Assembly: GCA_027490725.1 (NCBI GenBank)
Contig: JAIXXN010000080.1
Location: forward strand, 1-63,287
Reading direction: 5' to 3'
DNA length: 63,287 nucleotides
DNA from: Oxalobacteraceae bacterium
GTDB taxonomy: Bacteria; Pseudomonadota; Gammaproteobacteria; Burkholderiales; Burkholderiaceae_D
Notes under the pieces: generated by a model
What the model was told of the DNA's origin: nothing
Seen by the model: only the letters and a program-made list of their open reading frames with translations
Database searches by the model: none
Made by a program: the position numbers and the translations under genes
Part shown: in pieces, positions 46,601-54,516 of the stretch
Numbering within the stretch: the stretch's first letter is position 1
How the letters are laid out: every line of letters starts with the position of its first letter

Positions 46601-47413
46601 AGTGCCGCCCACGCTGCCACGGTGCTGCAGGAACGCCAGCACCAGCGCCAGCAACATCTGCACAGCGCGCCGCCGGCCGAGGCCGAGGCCGATGCAGATG
46701 CCGAGACCGAGGCCGATGCCGAGGCCGGCCCCGAGCAAGCCATCCTGCGCCTGAACGCAGCCCTGGCAGAGCTGAACCGCAGCTTCCAGCGCGCGCGTGA
46801 ACAGACTGTGGCGGCCCGGCTGGCGCTGGCGCAAGACGATGCGCGCCGCAGCAGTTCGCAGGCGATGCTGGCGCAGATCACCGAGCAGGAGGCCATCGAA
46901 CAGCGCTGGTCACGCCTGAGTGAACTGATCGGCTCTGCCGATGGCAAGAAATTCCGCAACTACGCCCAGCAATTCACGCTCGACGTCCTGCTCGGCTATG
47001 CCAATGCACACCTGCGCCATCTGGCACGCCGCTACCAGCTCGAACGCATCCCGAACCCGGCCAGTCCCTCGCTGGCCCTGCAGGTGCGCGACCGCGACAT
47101 GGGCGACGAAATGCGCTCGGTACACTCGCTGTCCGGCGGCGAGTCCTTCCTCGTATCGCTGGCACTGGCGCTGGGGCTGGCCTCGCTCTCGTCCAACCGG
47201 GTACGGGTCGAATCACTATTCATCGATGAAGGCTTCGGCAGCCTCGACGCCGATACCCTGCGCGTCGCCATGGACGCCCTCGACGGCCTGCAGGCGATGG
47301 GACGCAAAGTCGGGGTGATCTCGCACGTACAGGAAATGACCGAGCGCATCGCCACGCGGATTCTGGTCCAACCGGCGGCCGGCGGCAAAAGCAGCGTCAC
47401 CGTGCAGGGCTGA
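43604..47413 (+). CDS. sbcC: Exonuclease SbcCD subunit C
   Basis: The Rad50/SMC-type ATPase partner of SbcD, 1269 residues. Walker A is GPTGAGKST (37-45). Two long coiled coils flank a zinc hook with PCAVCG near residue 612. The C-terminal half has the signature LSGGESFLVSLALALGLASL and Walker B ESLFIDEGFGSLD. An acidic insertion near residues 1025-1043 (EADADAETEADAEAG) is built from hexanucleotide repeats in the second coiled coil. Overlaps sbcD by 4 bp. Confidence 0.95.
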   Translation: MRILKIAGKNLASLADEFCVDFEQQPLAASGLFAISGPTGAGKSTLLDALCLALYDATPRLLKVVGRNYLADVGNETISTQDTRNLLRRGCAEGYAEVDFVGSDGTAYRARWSVRRSRTRVEGALQPTAMSLHRLPGLQPLGNTKTEVKAEIEKRIGLSFEQFTRAVLLAQNEFSAFLKSEDNERGELLEKLTGSTVYSEISMRAYARARIEQEALARLNDKLADQKPCSAEQRQELEAAHASAQAQQHLLEQRSEQLEAHLRWHRQAVKLAEEEQVAQQACARAAQQLADAAPQRAALARYEAIQPARPLAVESQRLRREIDSTSAQIATLAQQASDAGSAMQHSASAQESASAQLQQAETAQRDAAAQLDQAKALDARIAALLPVFKQAASSCEQADLADQSARHALQTRLEERQQLAAQQEAATSWLAQHQQWQSMAQAWERWDVLFVQAGQQAAQADKLNHTLAQLRQQAQRQQEEVGAAHTRLASTTAQLQELAAHQQTSAAALAQHAPEQLQSARQRLTARRNLLAHAEKIWIDLDARQTRHQHIVQQSAQLRVAVADAERELGAAQQQASSLLAHSAQAERSLKLAEAACGESVTSLRATLEDGQPCAVCGATEHPYHHDDSRLHAMLAELQAEVARWREQVQANLTQQASRRATEQACLEQLNALTREAASLEQGLASASSAWQELDLGELPPAAERTGWFVGQLEQLRDALQALEVQEQAWHQARHAHEQLLASATRIGNEHQQLQQTLAARQSALAETHTQSKALDLQRVDVALTLSSLLSDLDPAFSGSELPSDEWKDAWKAAPARFHAARQAESTQWRKQRAGFDERLNQLQTSDIELRALGDAQAKASLDAVNARVAYSSTDSQLQAMQQQRLALWGGAPVSSVEASLAQTIVAAREALAARQNQAQQAAQARARAESAQAQAQLHLAGLHTAASNASEALADWLSAFCQQQPDLAPTDLAQLHTLLATSTDQIQQQRNALQALERSAAHAATVLQERQHQRQQHLHSAPPAEAEADADAETEADAEAGPEQAILRLNAALAELNRSFQRAREQTVAARLALAQDDARRSSSQAMLAQITEQEAIEQRWSRLSELIGSADGKKFRNYAQQFTLDVLLGYANAHLRHLARRYQLERIPNPASPSLALQVRDRDMGDEMRSVHSLSGGESFLVSLALALGLASLSSNRVRVESLFIDEGFGSLDADTLRVAMDALDGLQAMGRKVGVISHVQEMTERIATRILVQPAAGGKSSVTVQG
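46676..46730. repeat. Hexanucleotide GAxGCC-type repeat inside sbcC
   Basis: GAGGCC/GATGCC/GAGACC units repeat about eight times and encode an acidic Glu/Ala/Asp tract. The frame is kept. Confidence 0.7.
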
Positions 47414-47485
47414 AGCGGCGACGCGGCGCTATAAATTTGCTATCATTCAGCGTAGTTTAGGCCGCCTCCGCCGGAGCAGATCAGC

Positions 47486-47911
47486 ATGCACATTAGCGCC
47501 ATGCCACAGAGTTCGAGCAGCCCGCCGGCACCGCGCAATGTCGCTACGGCACAGGCACAGGTGCCGGCAGGCGCTCTGGCCACCTCCGGCGCGGCCTACA
47601 CCTACCAGCGCGGCCCGAACGGCGTCGACTACGCCATCGGCGGTGAAGTCCAGATCGATACCTCGCCCGGACGCACACCCCAGCAAACCATCGAACGCGC
47701 CCGCACCATCCAGGCCGCCGCACTGGCACCGGCCAAGCCGTCCGGCGCCGATCAGGCAGTTGCCGCCCAGGCACAGCAGATGGAACTGCAGGCACGCACC
47801 GAACTGGCCGTGCAGCAGGCGCAGGAACTGGCCGAGCGCGACAGCGCCAAACTCCGCCAGACCTACATCCAGCTGCCACTGGTAGCGCCCAAACTCGACC
47901 TGTACGCCTGA
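47486..47911 (+). CDS. SprA-related putative metalloprotease family protein
   Basis: A 141-residue protein with the family core YTYQRGPNGVDYAIGGEVQIDT and AALAPAKPSGADQAVAAQAQ. This matches the SprA-related family (putative metalloprotease CJM1_0395 type). No HExxH is present, so the annotation is by family only. The Ala/Gln-rich C-terminus has a helical character. It lies 72 bp after sbcC. Confidence 0.75.
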   Translation: MHISAMPQSSSSPPAPRNVATAQAQVPAGALATSGAAYTYQRGPNGVDYAIGGEVQIDTSPGRTPQQTIERARTIQAAALAPAKPSGADQAVAAQAQQMELQARTELAVQQAQELAERDSAKLRQTYIQLPLVAPKLDLYA

Positions 47912-47951
47912 ATGCTAGAATGCCGCCTTTGCCCGTCAACCAGCACACATC

Positions 47952-48161
47952 ATGTTAAAAGCACCACGCACCCTGACCTTCAAATGCGCCAAATGCGCCA
48001 AAGCCGTACAGGTACGCCTGCAAAAAGTATCGGCCTGCTCGCACATCCAGCCGTATTTCGGCGTCTGCACCTGCGGTGAGCCACGCCACCACGCGATCGG
48101 CCAGAAAGATGCTGTGGCCTCCTACCTGGCCGCACCGGAAGGCTGGACCCACCATCACTGA
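47952..48161 (+). CDS. Small cysteine-rich protein, possible zinc ribbon
   Basis: A 69-residue protein with CAKC (12-15) and three further cysteines (29, 38, 40, the last two as CTC), followed by PRHH. The pattern could bind zinc. No family is recognised. The reading frame, the basic composition and the spacing from its neighbours make it plausible as a gene. Confidence 0.6.
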   Translation: MLKAPRTLTFKCAKCAKAVQVRLQKVSACSHIQPYFGVCTCGEPRHHAIGQKDAVASYLAAPEGWTHHH

Positions 48162-48294
48162 TCACGCCGCCGGGCCAGGCCCGCTGCGGGGCGGCGCTCG
48201 CGTCGCAATACGCCCCGCACATCGCCCCGATTCAAGATTCCGGCAAGCCGACCGTTAAAGAAGTATCATCAAACGGAATCTGCTGGAATCTGCC

Positions 48295-49359
48295 ATGTCC
48301 ACCTTACCTGCCCTCGCCTCACGTACGTTGCCGGCCTCGCTGTATGCCGCCAACCTGCCCCATGACGCCAAAACCAGCGCCAGCACAGCTGCGCGTCAGG
48401 TCAAGGCGGGCGATGCCCTGAGCGGTAGCGGCAGCGCCAGTTCCGTCAGCAATAGTCTGGAGCAGCATGTCGCCGCGGTCGGCAATGACACCGTCGATTT
48501 TGCCCAGAGCTTCCTGAATAGCTTCGCCCAGTCCCTGTTTGGCGCGGGTGGCAAGGACGCCCAGATCAGTTTTGACTCGGCCAGTCTGGACACCTCGTCC
48601 ACCGTCTCGGCCGGAGTGCGCCAGAGCGGCGGCCCACAGGGCAGTAGCGCGGCCGCCTTTCAGCTGACCGACAGCTCGCATTTCATTGGCAAGGGCACGA
48701 TTACCACGGCGGATGGTCGCAAATTCGACTTCGAAGTCGAAGTCCAGTACGACGCCCAGTTGAGCGCCTCCGCCAGCCGGACTGGCGGTAGCGATCGCAG
48801 CAGTGGTAGCAGCCTGGCAGCCAGCAATACGGGCAGCGCCGACAGCCGACTGCTCGACAGCCTGCTGCCGGCCGCGACCCGCAATACCCCGTCTGAGCGG
48901 GCGGCTAGCAGCACTGCGCTGACCAGCAGCAGCGCCGAACTGCCGACCGTACAACTGCCGAATATCGATTTCCCCGGCACCCTGTCCGACCTGTTCAAAC
49001 TGATCGGCCTCGACCTGCAATCGGCACTCTCGACGGGCGACACCTCGCCCGCCAAAACCAGCGACGGGATCGACCGCAACACCTTGCGCAGTCTGTCGCT
49101 GCGACTGCTGAATCTGGTCAACAGCAAGGACACCAACACCTACAGCGCGCCTACCGCCGCCGATAAAGCCAAAGCGGCCGCCGCCAGCGGTGCCGATGCC
49201 AGCGCTACCAGCGCTGCAAGCACTAGCAGTGCCGAGCCTAACGTCAGCGCAAGCAGTAACATTAGCGACGCCAGCAGCAGCCCGGCCCCGGCCAGCGCCG
49301 ACCCTGATCAGGATGGCGACAGCGGCGCCCGGGCGGCAATCGCCGACATCGACGCCTAG
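48295..49359 (+). CDS. Low-complexity Ser/Ala-rich protein with DUF5610-like core
   Basis: A 354-residue protein. A core at about 60-165 includes DFAQSFLNSFAQSLFG and GKGTITTADGRKFDFEVEVQYD, which resembles DUF5610 proteins. The rest is Ser/Ala/Asp-rich and probably disordered. There is no signal peptide or catalytic motif. It is followed by a strong hairpin (49389-49425). Confidence 0.65.
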   Translation: MSTLPALASRTLPASLYAANLPHDAKTSASTAARQVKAGDALSGSGSASSVSNSLEQHVAAVGNDTVDFAQSFLNSFAQSLFGAGGKDAQISFDSASLDTSSTVSAGVRQSGGPQGSSAAAFQLTDSSHFIGKGTITTADGRKFDFEVEVQYDAQLSASASRTGGSDRSSGSSLAASNTGSADSRLLDSLLPAATRNTPSERAASSTALTSSSAELPTVQLPNIDFPGTLSDLFKLIGLDLQSALSTGDTSPAKTSDGIDRNTLRSLSLRLLNLVNSKDTNTYSAPTAADKAKAAAASGADASATSAASTSSAEPNVSASSNISDASSSPAPASADPDQDGDSGARAAIADIDA

Positions 49360-49388
49360 TCGACCAGTATAATAAGCGCTGCACACCG

Positions 49389-49425
49389 CAAACCGCCGCA
49401 GATGGCTACCATCTGCGGCGGTTTG
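49389..49425 (+). terminator. Strong hairpin with 17-bp perfect stem
   Basis: CAAACCGCCGCAGATGG (49389-49405) pairs perfectly with CCATCTGCGGCGGTTTG (49409-49425) across a three-base loop. It lies 29 bp after the stop of the preceding gene. A T run is short (GTTTG), so termination is likely but not classical. Confidence 0.65.
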
Positions 49426-49467
49426 TGCGTCGTACCTTTCGCTAACACCACCTACTGATCGCCCACC

Positions 49468-50637
49468 ATGCCCGTACCCACCACCACCTCCGCCGCAGCA
49501 CCACAGATCCACTGGGAGGAGAACGGCGTACAGTGCAGCGCCGTCTGGCGCTCGGAAGCGGGCATGCCGCCGCCGAAACGGGTGGTGATCGCCGACGACA
49601 CCACCAATGCCGACCTGGCCTACCGCATGGCCTGCGAAGGCACCGCGCTGCTGTGGCGCGGCGACTTCCAGAATGCCCGCCAGCTACTGCAGGCACTGGC
49701 GCGGCGCGCCGACCACAAGAACAAGCCGGCCAAGAAGGCCAAACCGGCCAAACTGCCAGCCACGCCCACCGAAGCGTTCCACCTGCACCGCCAGGCACAA
49801 TCGCAACGGGCGCGCACCCTGGCCATGCTGCTGATTCCGTTCGACGAGGGTTACACCATCCCGCTGCGGCGCGCCCCGGACGTCCAGCTCGCCTGCAACG
49901 AAGCATATGGCCGCTACACCGCGCCCTTCATCGCCTCGCTGCGCGAATTACTGGGTCTGATTGGCGCCCACGAATGGCGTCGCACCGGCGTCGAAATCGC
50001 CGCACTGGACGGGCGGATACACCCCCACTACGGCGTGTTCTCGCCGGTACGCGGTGAATACGTCAGTCTGGTCGCCAACGCCACGCTACCCAAAGACACC
50101 TCGCTGGCCTTCGACATCGGCGCCGGCACCGGCGTGCTGTCCGCGGTACTGGCCAGGCGCGGCATCGCCCGCGTCGTCGCCACCGACATGGACCAGCGCG
50201 CGCTCAGCTGCGCCCGCGAAAACCTGCAGCGGCTCGCACTCGACCAGCAAGTCGAACTGCTGGAAGCGGACCTGTTCCCGGCAGGGCGCGCGCCACTGGT
50301 GGTCTGCAACCCGCCATGGGTACCGGCGCGTCCTAGCTCGGCCATCGAATACGCCGTCTACGATCCGGACAGCCGCATGCTGCGCGGCTTCCTGGCAGGC
50401 CTGAGCGCGCACCTCACGCCGGGCGGCGAAGGCTGGCTGATCCTGTCCGACCTGGCCGAACATCTGGGACTGCGGCCGCGCACGGAACTTCTGGGCTGGA
50501 TCGCCGACGCCGGTCTGAAAGTGCTCGACCGTCAGGACGTACGCCCCGTGCATCCGCGCGCCAGCGACGCCAGCGATCCCTTGCACGCCGCCCGCTCGGC
50601 CGAAGTCACCTCGTTGTGGAAGCTCGCCGCGCAGTAA
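49468..50637 (+). CDS. Class I SAM-dependent methyltransferase (N5-glutamine/HemK-like motif)
   Basis: A 389-residue protein with a Lys/Ala-rich N-terminal ~150 residues and a Rossmann methyltransferase domain. Motif I is FDIGAGTGVLSAVLARRG (about 213-230), then ATDMDQRAL and the VVCNPPWVPA motif (about 278-287). NPPW is typical of methylation at amide or amine nitrogen, as in HemK, RlmG or RsmC. The target cannot be deduced. It precedes the initiator tRNA gene. Confidence 0.82.
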   Translation: MPVPTTTSAAAPQIHWEENGVQCSAVWRSEAGMPPPKRVVIADDTTNADLAYRMACEGTALLWRGDFQNARQLLQALARRADHKNKPAKKAKPAKLPATPTEAFHLHRQAQSQRARTLAMLLIPFDEGYTIPLRRAPDVQLACNEAYGRYTAPFIASLRELLGLIGAHEWRRTGVEIAALDGRIHPHYGVFSPVRGEYVSLVANATLPKDTSLAFDIGAGTGVLSAVLARRGIARVVATDMDQRALSCARENLQRLALDQQVELLEADLFPAGRAPLVVCNPPWVPARPSSAIEYAVYDPDSRMLRGFLAGLSAHLTPGGEGWLILSDLAEHLGLRPRTELLGWIADAGLKVLDRQDVRPVHPRASDASDPLHAARSAEVTSLWKLAAQ

Positions 50638-50718
50638 GCCGCGTCGCGTTTTCCCGACATTTTCCGGGCGTCGTCCGACCTCCATGTCAGAAAATATCGG
50701 TGCAGCGCATTCAGGCTC

Positions 50719-50747
50719 TTGCGCAGCACCGGCAAACTGTATATAAT
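50719..50747 (+). promoter_or_regulatory. Sigma-70 promoter of tRNA-fMet
   Basis: TTGCGC (50719-50724) is followed after 17 bp by TATAAT (50742-50747). The -10 is a perfect match and lies 13 bp before the tRNA 5' end. Confidence 0.8.
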
Positions 50748-50759
50748 TCAGGCCTCAGA

Positions 50760-50836
50760 CGCGGGGTGGAGCAGTCTGGCAGCTCGTCGGGCTCATAACC
50801 CGAAGGTCACAGGTTCAAATCCTGTCCCCGCAACCA
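50760..50836 (+). tRNA. Initiator tRNA-fMet (CAT)
   Basis: A 77-base tRNA with encoded CCA. The 5' C faces A at position 72 (no pair), and the anticodon stem ends in GGG/CCC around CTCATAA. Both are hallmarks of initiator tRNA. A terminator follows at once. Confidence 0.95.
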
Positions 50837-50841
50837 GATTC

Positions 50842-50880
50842 AAAAAGTCGCTGATTTCGCAAGAACTCAGCGACTTTTTT
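50842..50880 (+). terminator. Rho-independent terminator of tRNA-fMet
   Basis: AAAAAGTCGCTGA (50842-50854) pairs with TCAGCGACTTTTT (50867-50879), followed by T. The stem is perfect over 13 bp. Confidence 0.9.
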
Positions 50881-51268
50881 CATTTCCGGATCCTAATTTA
50901 GAACCGGGGTCAGATCCGACATCCGGACACGAACTGAGCCAATGCCAGCCGTTGCAGCAGGCTGAGGCGAGCAATTCCAGCGCGCCGCGCTGATTCCGCT
51001 AGTTGCCCCGTTGCGAAAAATGCTATGCTTGCCATTTCAGTAATACGCAACGCGCCTGAGGCCTATCGCACTCTATGAATACACAGCGCTGCTGCGGTGG
51101 CCCTCATCATCGTCGCCGGCCAGCCCGGCGCAACCGGCTACTGGCCTATTTCCGCCGCACGATGGAGAATTGCGGCGTCAACAATTCCGGCGAATCAATC
51201 CATGTCTAGCGCTATGGCTTTCCGTACGGCTGGCTAATTTCGTCGCATCCTCAGGAAACTCTCCCCAC
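50881..51268. other. Gene-free region with one REP-like repeat
   Basis: Between the tRNA-fMet terminator and the esterase start (about 390 bp). It holds one repeat copy (50903-50930) and otherwise no convincing gene. A short ATG frame at 51074-51208 has no ribosome-binding site and no coding character. Confidence 0.5.
50903..50930 (+). repeat. REP-like repeat copy 1
   Basis: The 28-bp sequence starting ACCGGGGTCAGATCCGACAT occurs here in forward orientation. It recurs at 52189-52215 and, inverted, twice at 52251-52331. Confidence 0.85.
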
Positions 51269-52171
51269 GTGAAACCACTTAACTATCTGTTTGCACTCGC
51301 CTGCCTGTTCGGCGGCGCCCCCATTGCGCACAGCGCCGAAACCGCCAGCTATACGCTCGCGAACACTGAAGTGCGCGACATCCACGCGCACGCCTTGGCG
51401 CGCGACTACCAGCTGTATGTCGCGCTGCCGGACTCCTACCGAGAAGGCAGCCAGCGCTATCCGGTACTATTCGTGGTAGACGCCGACTACTCGTTTTCCA
51501 TCGTACGCAATATCGCTCAGCGCTTGAACAAACACGCCGGCATGGAAGAAGTGGTGGTGGTCGGCCTATCGTATGCCAAAGGCGACGGCGGGATCTACAG
51601 CCGGCGCCGCGACTACACGCCCAGCGTCCCGCGCAACAATGACTACCGCTCCGACATGCCTGGGCGGCAACCGGCATTTGGCGAAGCCAGCGCCTACGGC
51701 AAGTTCATCGCCGAGGAAGTATTTCCCTTCGTCGCCAGCCAATACCGCGTCAATATGGAACGCAAAGTCTTTATTGGTCACTCCTACGGCAGTTTGCTCG
51801 GTTTGCAGATCTTACTCAGCGAACCGCGCACCTTCGAGCATTACATCCTCGGCAGTCCGTCGCTCTGGTACGACGCAGGCATCATGTTCCAGCGGGAGCA
51901 GGCATATGCCGCCAGCCACCGTGATCTGCCGGCATCGGTGTTCTTCGGCATCGGCGCACTGGAACGACTGGAACCGGGCAAGCAACGCTCGCGCTCCGAG
52001 GAAAACGCCGACATGGTGGCGGACCTGCGTGATTTCGACAGGAAACTGCAATCACATCGCTTCCCGAATCTGAAGACACGCCTGCGCGTATTCGCAGATG
52101 AGGACCACGCCAGCGTGTTTCCGTTGGTGCTGACGCATGGACTACGAACTTACCTGAAATCATCGAAGTAA
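51269..52171 (+). CDS. Exported alpha/beta-hydrolase (esterase D/enterochelin esterase-like)
   Basis: The GTG at 51269, with AGGAAA about 10 bases upstream, gives 300 residues with a signal peptide (KPLNYLFALACLFGGAPIAHSA). The open frame continues to 51170 but would place the signal internally. The nucleophile elbow is FIGHSYGSLLGLQ, with DEDHASVFP near the C-terminus for the catalytic His. The fold fits the putative esterase family PF00756. The substrate is unknown. It is flanked by REP-like repeats on both sides. Confidence 0.82.
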   Translation: MKPLNYLFALACLFGGAPIAHSAETASYTLANTEVRDIHAHALARDYQLYVALPDSYREGSQRYPVLFVVDADYSFSIVRNIAQRLNKHAGMEEVVVVGLSYAKGDGGIYSRRRDYTPSVPRNNDYRSDMPGRQPAFGEASAYGKFIAEEVFPFVASQYRVNMERKVFIGHSYGSLLGLQILLSEPRTFEHYILGSPSLWYDAGIMFQREQAYAASHRDLPASVFFGIGALERLEPGKQRSRSEENADMVADLRDFDRKLQSHRFPNLKTRLRVFADEDHASVFPLVLTHGLRTYLKSSK

Positions 52172-52188
52172 CAAACCTGGGTCACAAA

Positions 52189-52340
52189 CCGGGGTCAGAT
52201 CCGACATCCGGACACAAACTCAACTACAACTAGCCGACAACAGCCTAGCTCGTGTCTGAATGTCGGATCTGACCCCGGTCTTTTCTCTACAACAGCCTAG
52301 CTCGTGTCTGAATGTCGGATCTGACCCCGGTTTTTTCTCT
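52189..52340. repeat. REP-like cluster: one forward copy and two inverted tandem copies
   Basis: A forward copy (52189-52215) faces two inverted copies (52251-52279 and 52303-52331). The inverted copies sit in a 52-bp unit repeated in tandem (52237-52288 and 52289-52340). The forward and inverted copies can form a long hairpin between the esterase and the phosphoesterase genes. Confidence 0.9.
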
Positions 52341-52432
52341 GGGCTGGCGGTGGCGTTTTTTGCTGTTCGGACATACCTTTTCGGTCGCAAAACTGTCACA
52401 ATTATTCTTTTAGCTCAGCTAGGGAGTTCAGT

Positions 52433-54094
52433 GTGAAAGATAGCACTCACGATCAGGCGCCTGCCTCGCAGGACGCGCCCGCGAACCCGGCGCGCCGCCG
52501 TATTTTTCAGGCCGCTGCTGCCACCGGGATGGCCGCGACGCTGCCCGCCACGAACGCGACGGCAGGCACCCGGCCACTGACCGGCTCCTCGCTCGACGCC
52601 AAGCTGAAAGCCCACGTGAAGAACGTGGTGGTGATCTATCTGGAAAATCGCAGCTTTAACAATCTGTTCGCGAATTTCCCTGGGACCGCTGCGCCCCTTT
52701 CGGCTGCCGCACCCGCTGCCTATCTGCAGCGCGATCGCGATGGCTCGGTGCTGCCAGCGCTGCCGAAATTCTGGGGCGGCATGGTGCCGAACACGCAGGA
52801 TATCGGCGGTAAGAAATACGCGATCAAGGAAGACGATATCAAGGGCCTGCCAAACGCGCCCTTCAAACTGGTCGATACGGCTGGTCAGCCACTGCCGGAA
52901 GCGGTGATTACCCGCGATCTGTGGCACCTGTTCTACCAGAACCAGATGCAGATTAACGGCGGCACCAATGACGGCTTTGCCGCCTGGGGTAATGCCGGCG
53001 GCATGGTGATGGGCTATTACAGCGAAACCGATAAAAACCTCGGTCTGTGGAAGATCGCCCAGCAGTACACCCTGTGCGATAACTTCTTCATGGCGGCCTT
53101 CGGCGGTTCCTACCTGAACCACCAGTTCCTGATTTCCGGCCGTACGCCGGAATACTTCAACGCGGCGCAAACGGCTGCGCGCAAAAAGATCGCCGTGCTC
53201 GATGACGGCCCGACCGGCTTCCGCCTCAGCGTCACCAAAACCAGTCCGGCGTCCGCCATGGATGGCCATCCGGATTTCGTCAACAACGGCGCGATCACCC
53301 CGGACGGTTATGCGGTCAACACCATGGCACCACCTTACCAGCCAAGCTATATCCGCCCCGCTCCCGGCGGCGACAAGGATCTCGCCAATCCGGACGACGC
53401 GTCCACCCTGCCACCACAGTCCTACGACACGATAGGCGATCTACTGTCGGCCAAAAAGGTCAGCTGGGCGTGGTATGGCGGAGCATGGCAGGCAGCGCTC
53501 GATGCACGCGGCGGCGGCGAGAAACCGAACTTCCAGTATCACCATCAGCCCTTTAACTACTTCAAGCAGTTCGCGCCCGGCAGCACCGCGCGCGCCGAAC
53601 ATCTGCGCGATGGCGGGATGGGCGATAGCCCGATCTCCAACAAATTCCTCGCCGATGCCATCGCCGGCAAGCTGCCGGCCGTGAGCTTCTACAAGCCGCA
53701 GGGTAATCTCAACCTGCACGCCGGTTACTCGGACATCGAGTCGGGCGATGCCCACATCACCAACGTGATCGAGCACCTGAAGAAGTCGCCGCAGTGGAAA
53801 GATATGGTCATCGTGGTCACCTTTGATGAAAACGGCGGCTGGTGGGATCACGTCGCGCCACCGGCCGGCGATCGCTGGGGTCCCGGTTCGCGCATCCCGG
53901 CGATGGTGATTTCGCCTTACGCTAAAAAAGGTCAGGTCGATCACAGCTTCTACGACACCACCTCGATCCTGCGCTTCATCACGCGCCTGCACGGCCTGCC
54001 GCTGCTACAAGGTCTGCAGACCCGCAACGCGGCCTTTGCAGCCCGCAAAGCACTGCCGCCGGGCGATCTGACCGGTGCGCTAAGCTTCCGATGA
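52433..54094 (+). CDS. Tat-exported phosphoesterase (acid phosphatase/phospholipase C superfamily)
   Basis: GTG start at 52433 with AGGGAG at 6-base spacing, 553 residues. The N-terminus has RRRIFQAAAATGMAA, a Tat-type signal. Metal-binding motifs VVVIYLENRSFNNLF and VVTFDENGGWWDHV match the AcpA/PlcC phosphoesterase family (PF04185). The family includes acid phosphatases and phospholipases C. The substrate is not clear here. It is followed by a terminator. Confidence 0.9.
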   Translation: MKDSTHDQAPASQDAPANPARRRIFQAAAATGMAATLPATNATAGTRPLTGSSLDAKLKAHVKNVVVIYLENRSFNNLFANFPGTAAPLSAAAPAAYLQRDRDGSVLPALPKFWGGMVPNTQDIGGKKYAIKEDDIKGLPNAPFKLVDTAGQPLPEAVITRDLWHLFYQNQMQINGGTNDGFAAWGNAGGMVMGYYSETDKNLGLWKIAQQYTLCDNFFMAAFGGSYLNHQFLISGRTPEYFNAAQTAARKKIAVLDDGPTGFRLSVTKTSPASAMDGHPDFVNNGAITPDGYAVNTMAPPYQPSYIRPAPGGDKDLANPDDASTLPPQSYDTIGDLLSAKKVSWAWYGGAWQAALDARGGGEKPNFQYHHQPFNYFKQFAPGSTARAEHLRDGGMGDSPISNKFLADAIAGKLPAVSFYKPQGNLNLHAGYSDIESGDAHITNVIEHLKKSPQWKDMVIVVTFDENGGWWDHVAPPAGDRWGPGSRIPAMVISPYAKKGQVDHSFYDTTSILRFITRLHGLPLLQGLQTRNAAFAARKALPPGDLTGALSFR

Positions 54095-54145
54095 GCTTAG
54101 CCGGCGCAGTGGCTTTGTGATACACTGCGCCCTTGAATTTCACTG

Positions 54146-54175
54146 AGCCCGACTGCTGCAGCCGGGCTTTTGTTT
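54146..54175 (+). terminator. Terminator downstream of the phosphoesterase gene
   Basis: AGCCCG and CGGGCT arms, with an inner CTGCAG-type segment, close a hairpin followed by TTTGTTTT. It separates the phosphoesterase from the small gene at 54217. Confidence 0.75.
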
Positions 54176-54216
54176 TGAGCGGCGCATTTTTGCGCGCCGT
54201 GGGCAAGAGATAGAGT

Positions 54217-54441
54217 ATGAGAGATAAAAAAGATAACGCCACGTTCGACCTGCCCGGTTTCAGCCCGGCCGCGCCGCTCGAACCTGAAATCAAGCGTAAC
54301 AGCGTCGCCCGCAGCAAGCGTTCTACACTCAAGCAGGTGCAACTGGAACTGCTGGAACCGACCGACAATTCCGGCCTACCGGTCTGGGTACGCGACGACA
54401 ATCTGGACCTCACCGGGCTGCCGGTGTGGGCGCCCAACTAA
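54217..54441 (+). CDS. Small basic hypothetical protein
   Basis: A 74-residue protein (RDKKDNATFDLPGFSPAAPL ...) with two Pro-Val-Trp repeats near the end (GLPVWVRDD, GLPVWAPN). No family is recognised. The duplicated GLPVW motif and the separate transcript make it plausible. Confidence 0.6.
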   Translation: MRDKKDNATFDLPGFSPAAPLEPEIKRNSVARSKRSTLKQVQLELLEPTDNSGLPVWVRDDNLDLTGLPVWAPN

Positions 54442-54516
54442 GTAACCGACACAGCATCGGGCTGTCTGAGAGCCTGTTAGACTGTGCTAACGTCCTTTTT
54501 ATACAGGTCTGACACC

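Noticed and set aside
51074..51208. A 44-codon ATG frame between the tRNA-fMet and the esterase
   Set aside because: Arg/Cys-rich with no ribosome-binding site or recognisable motif.
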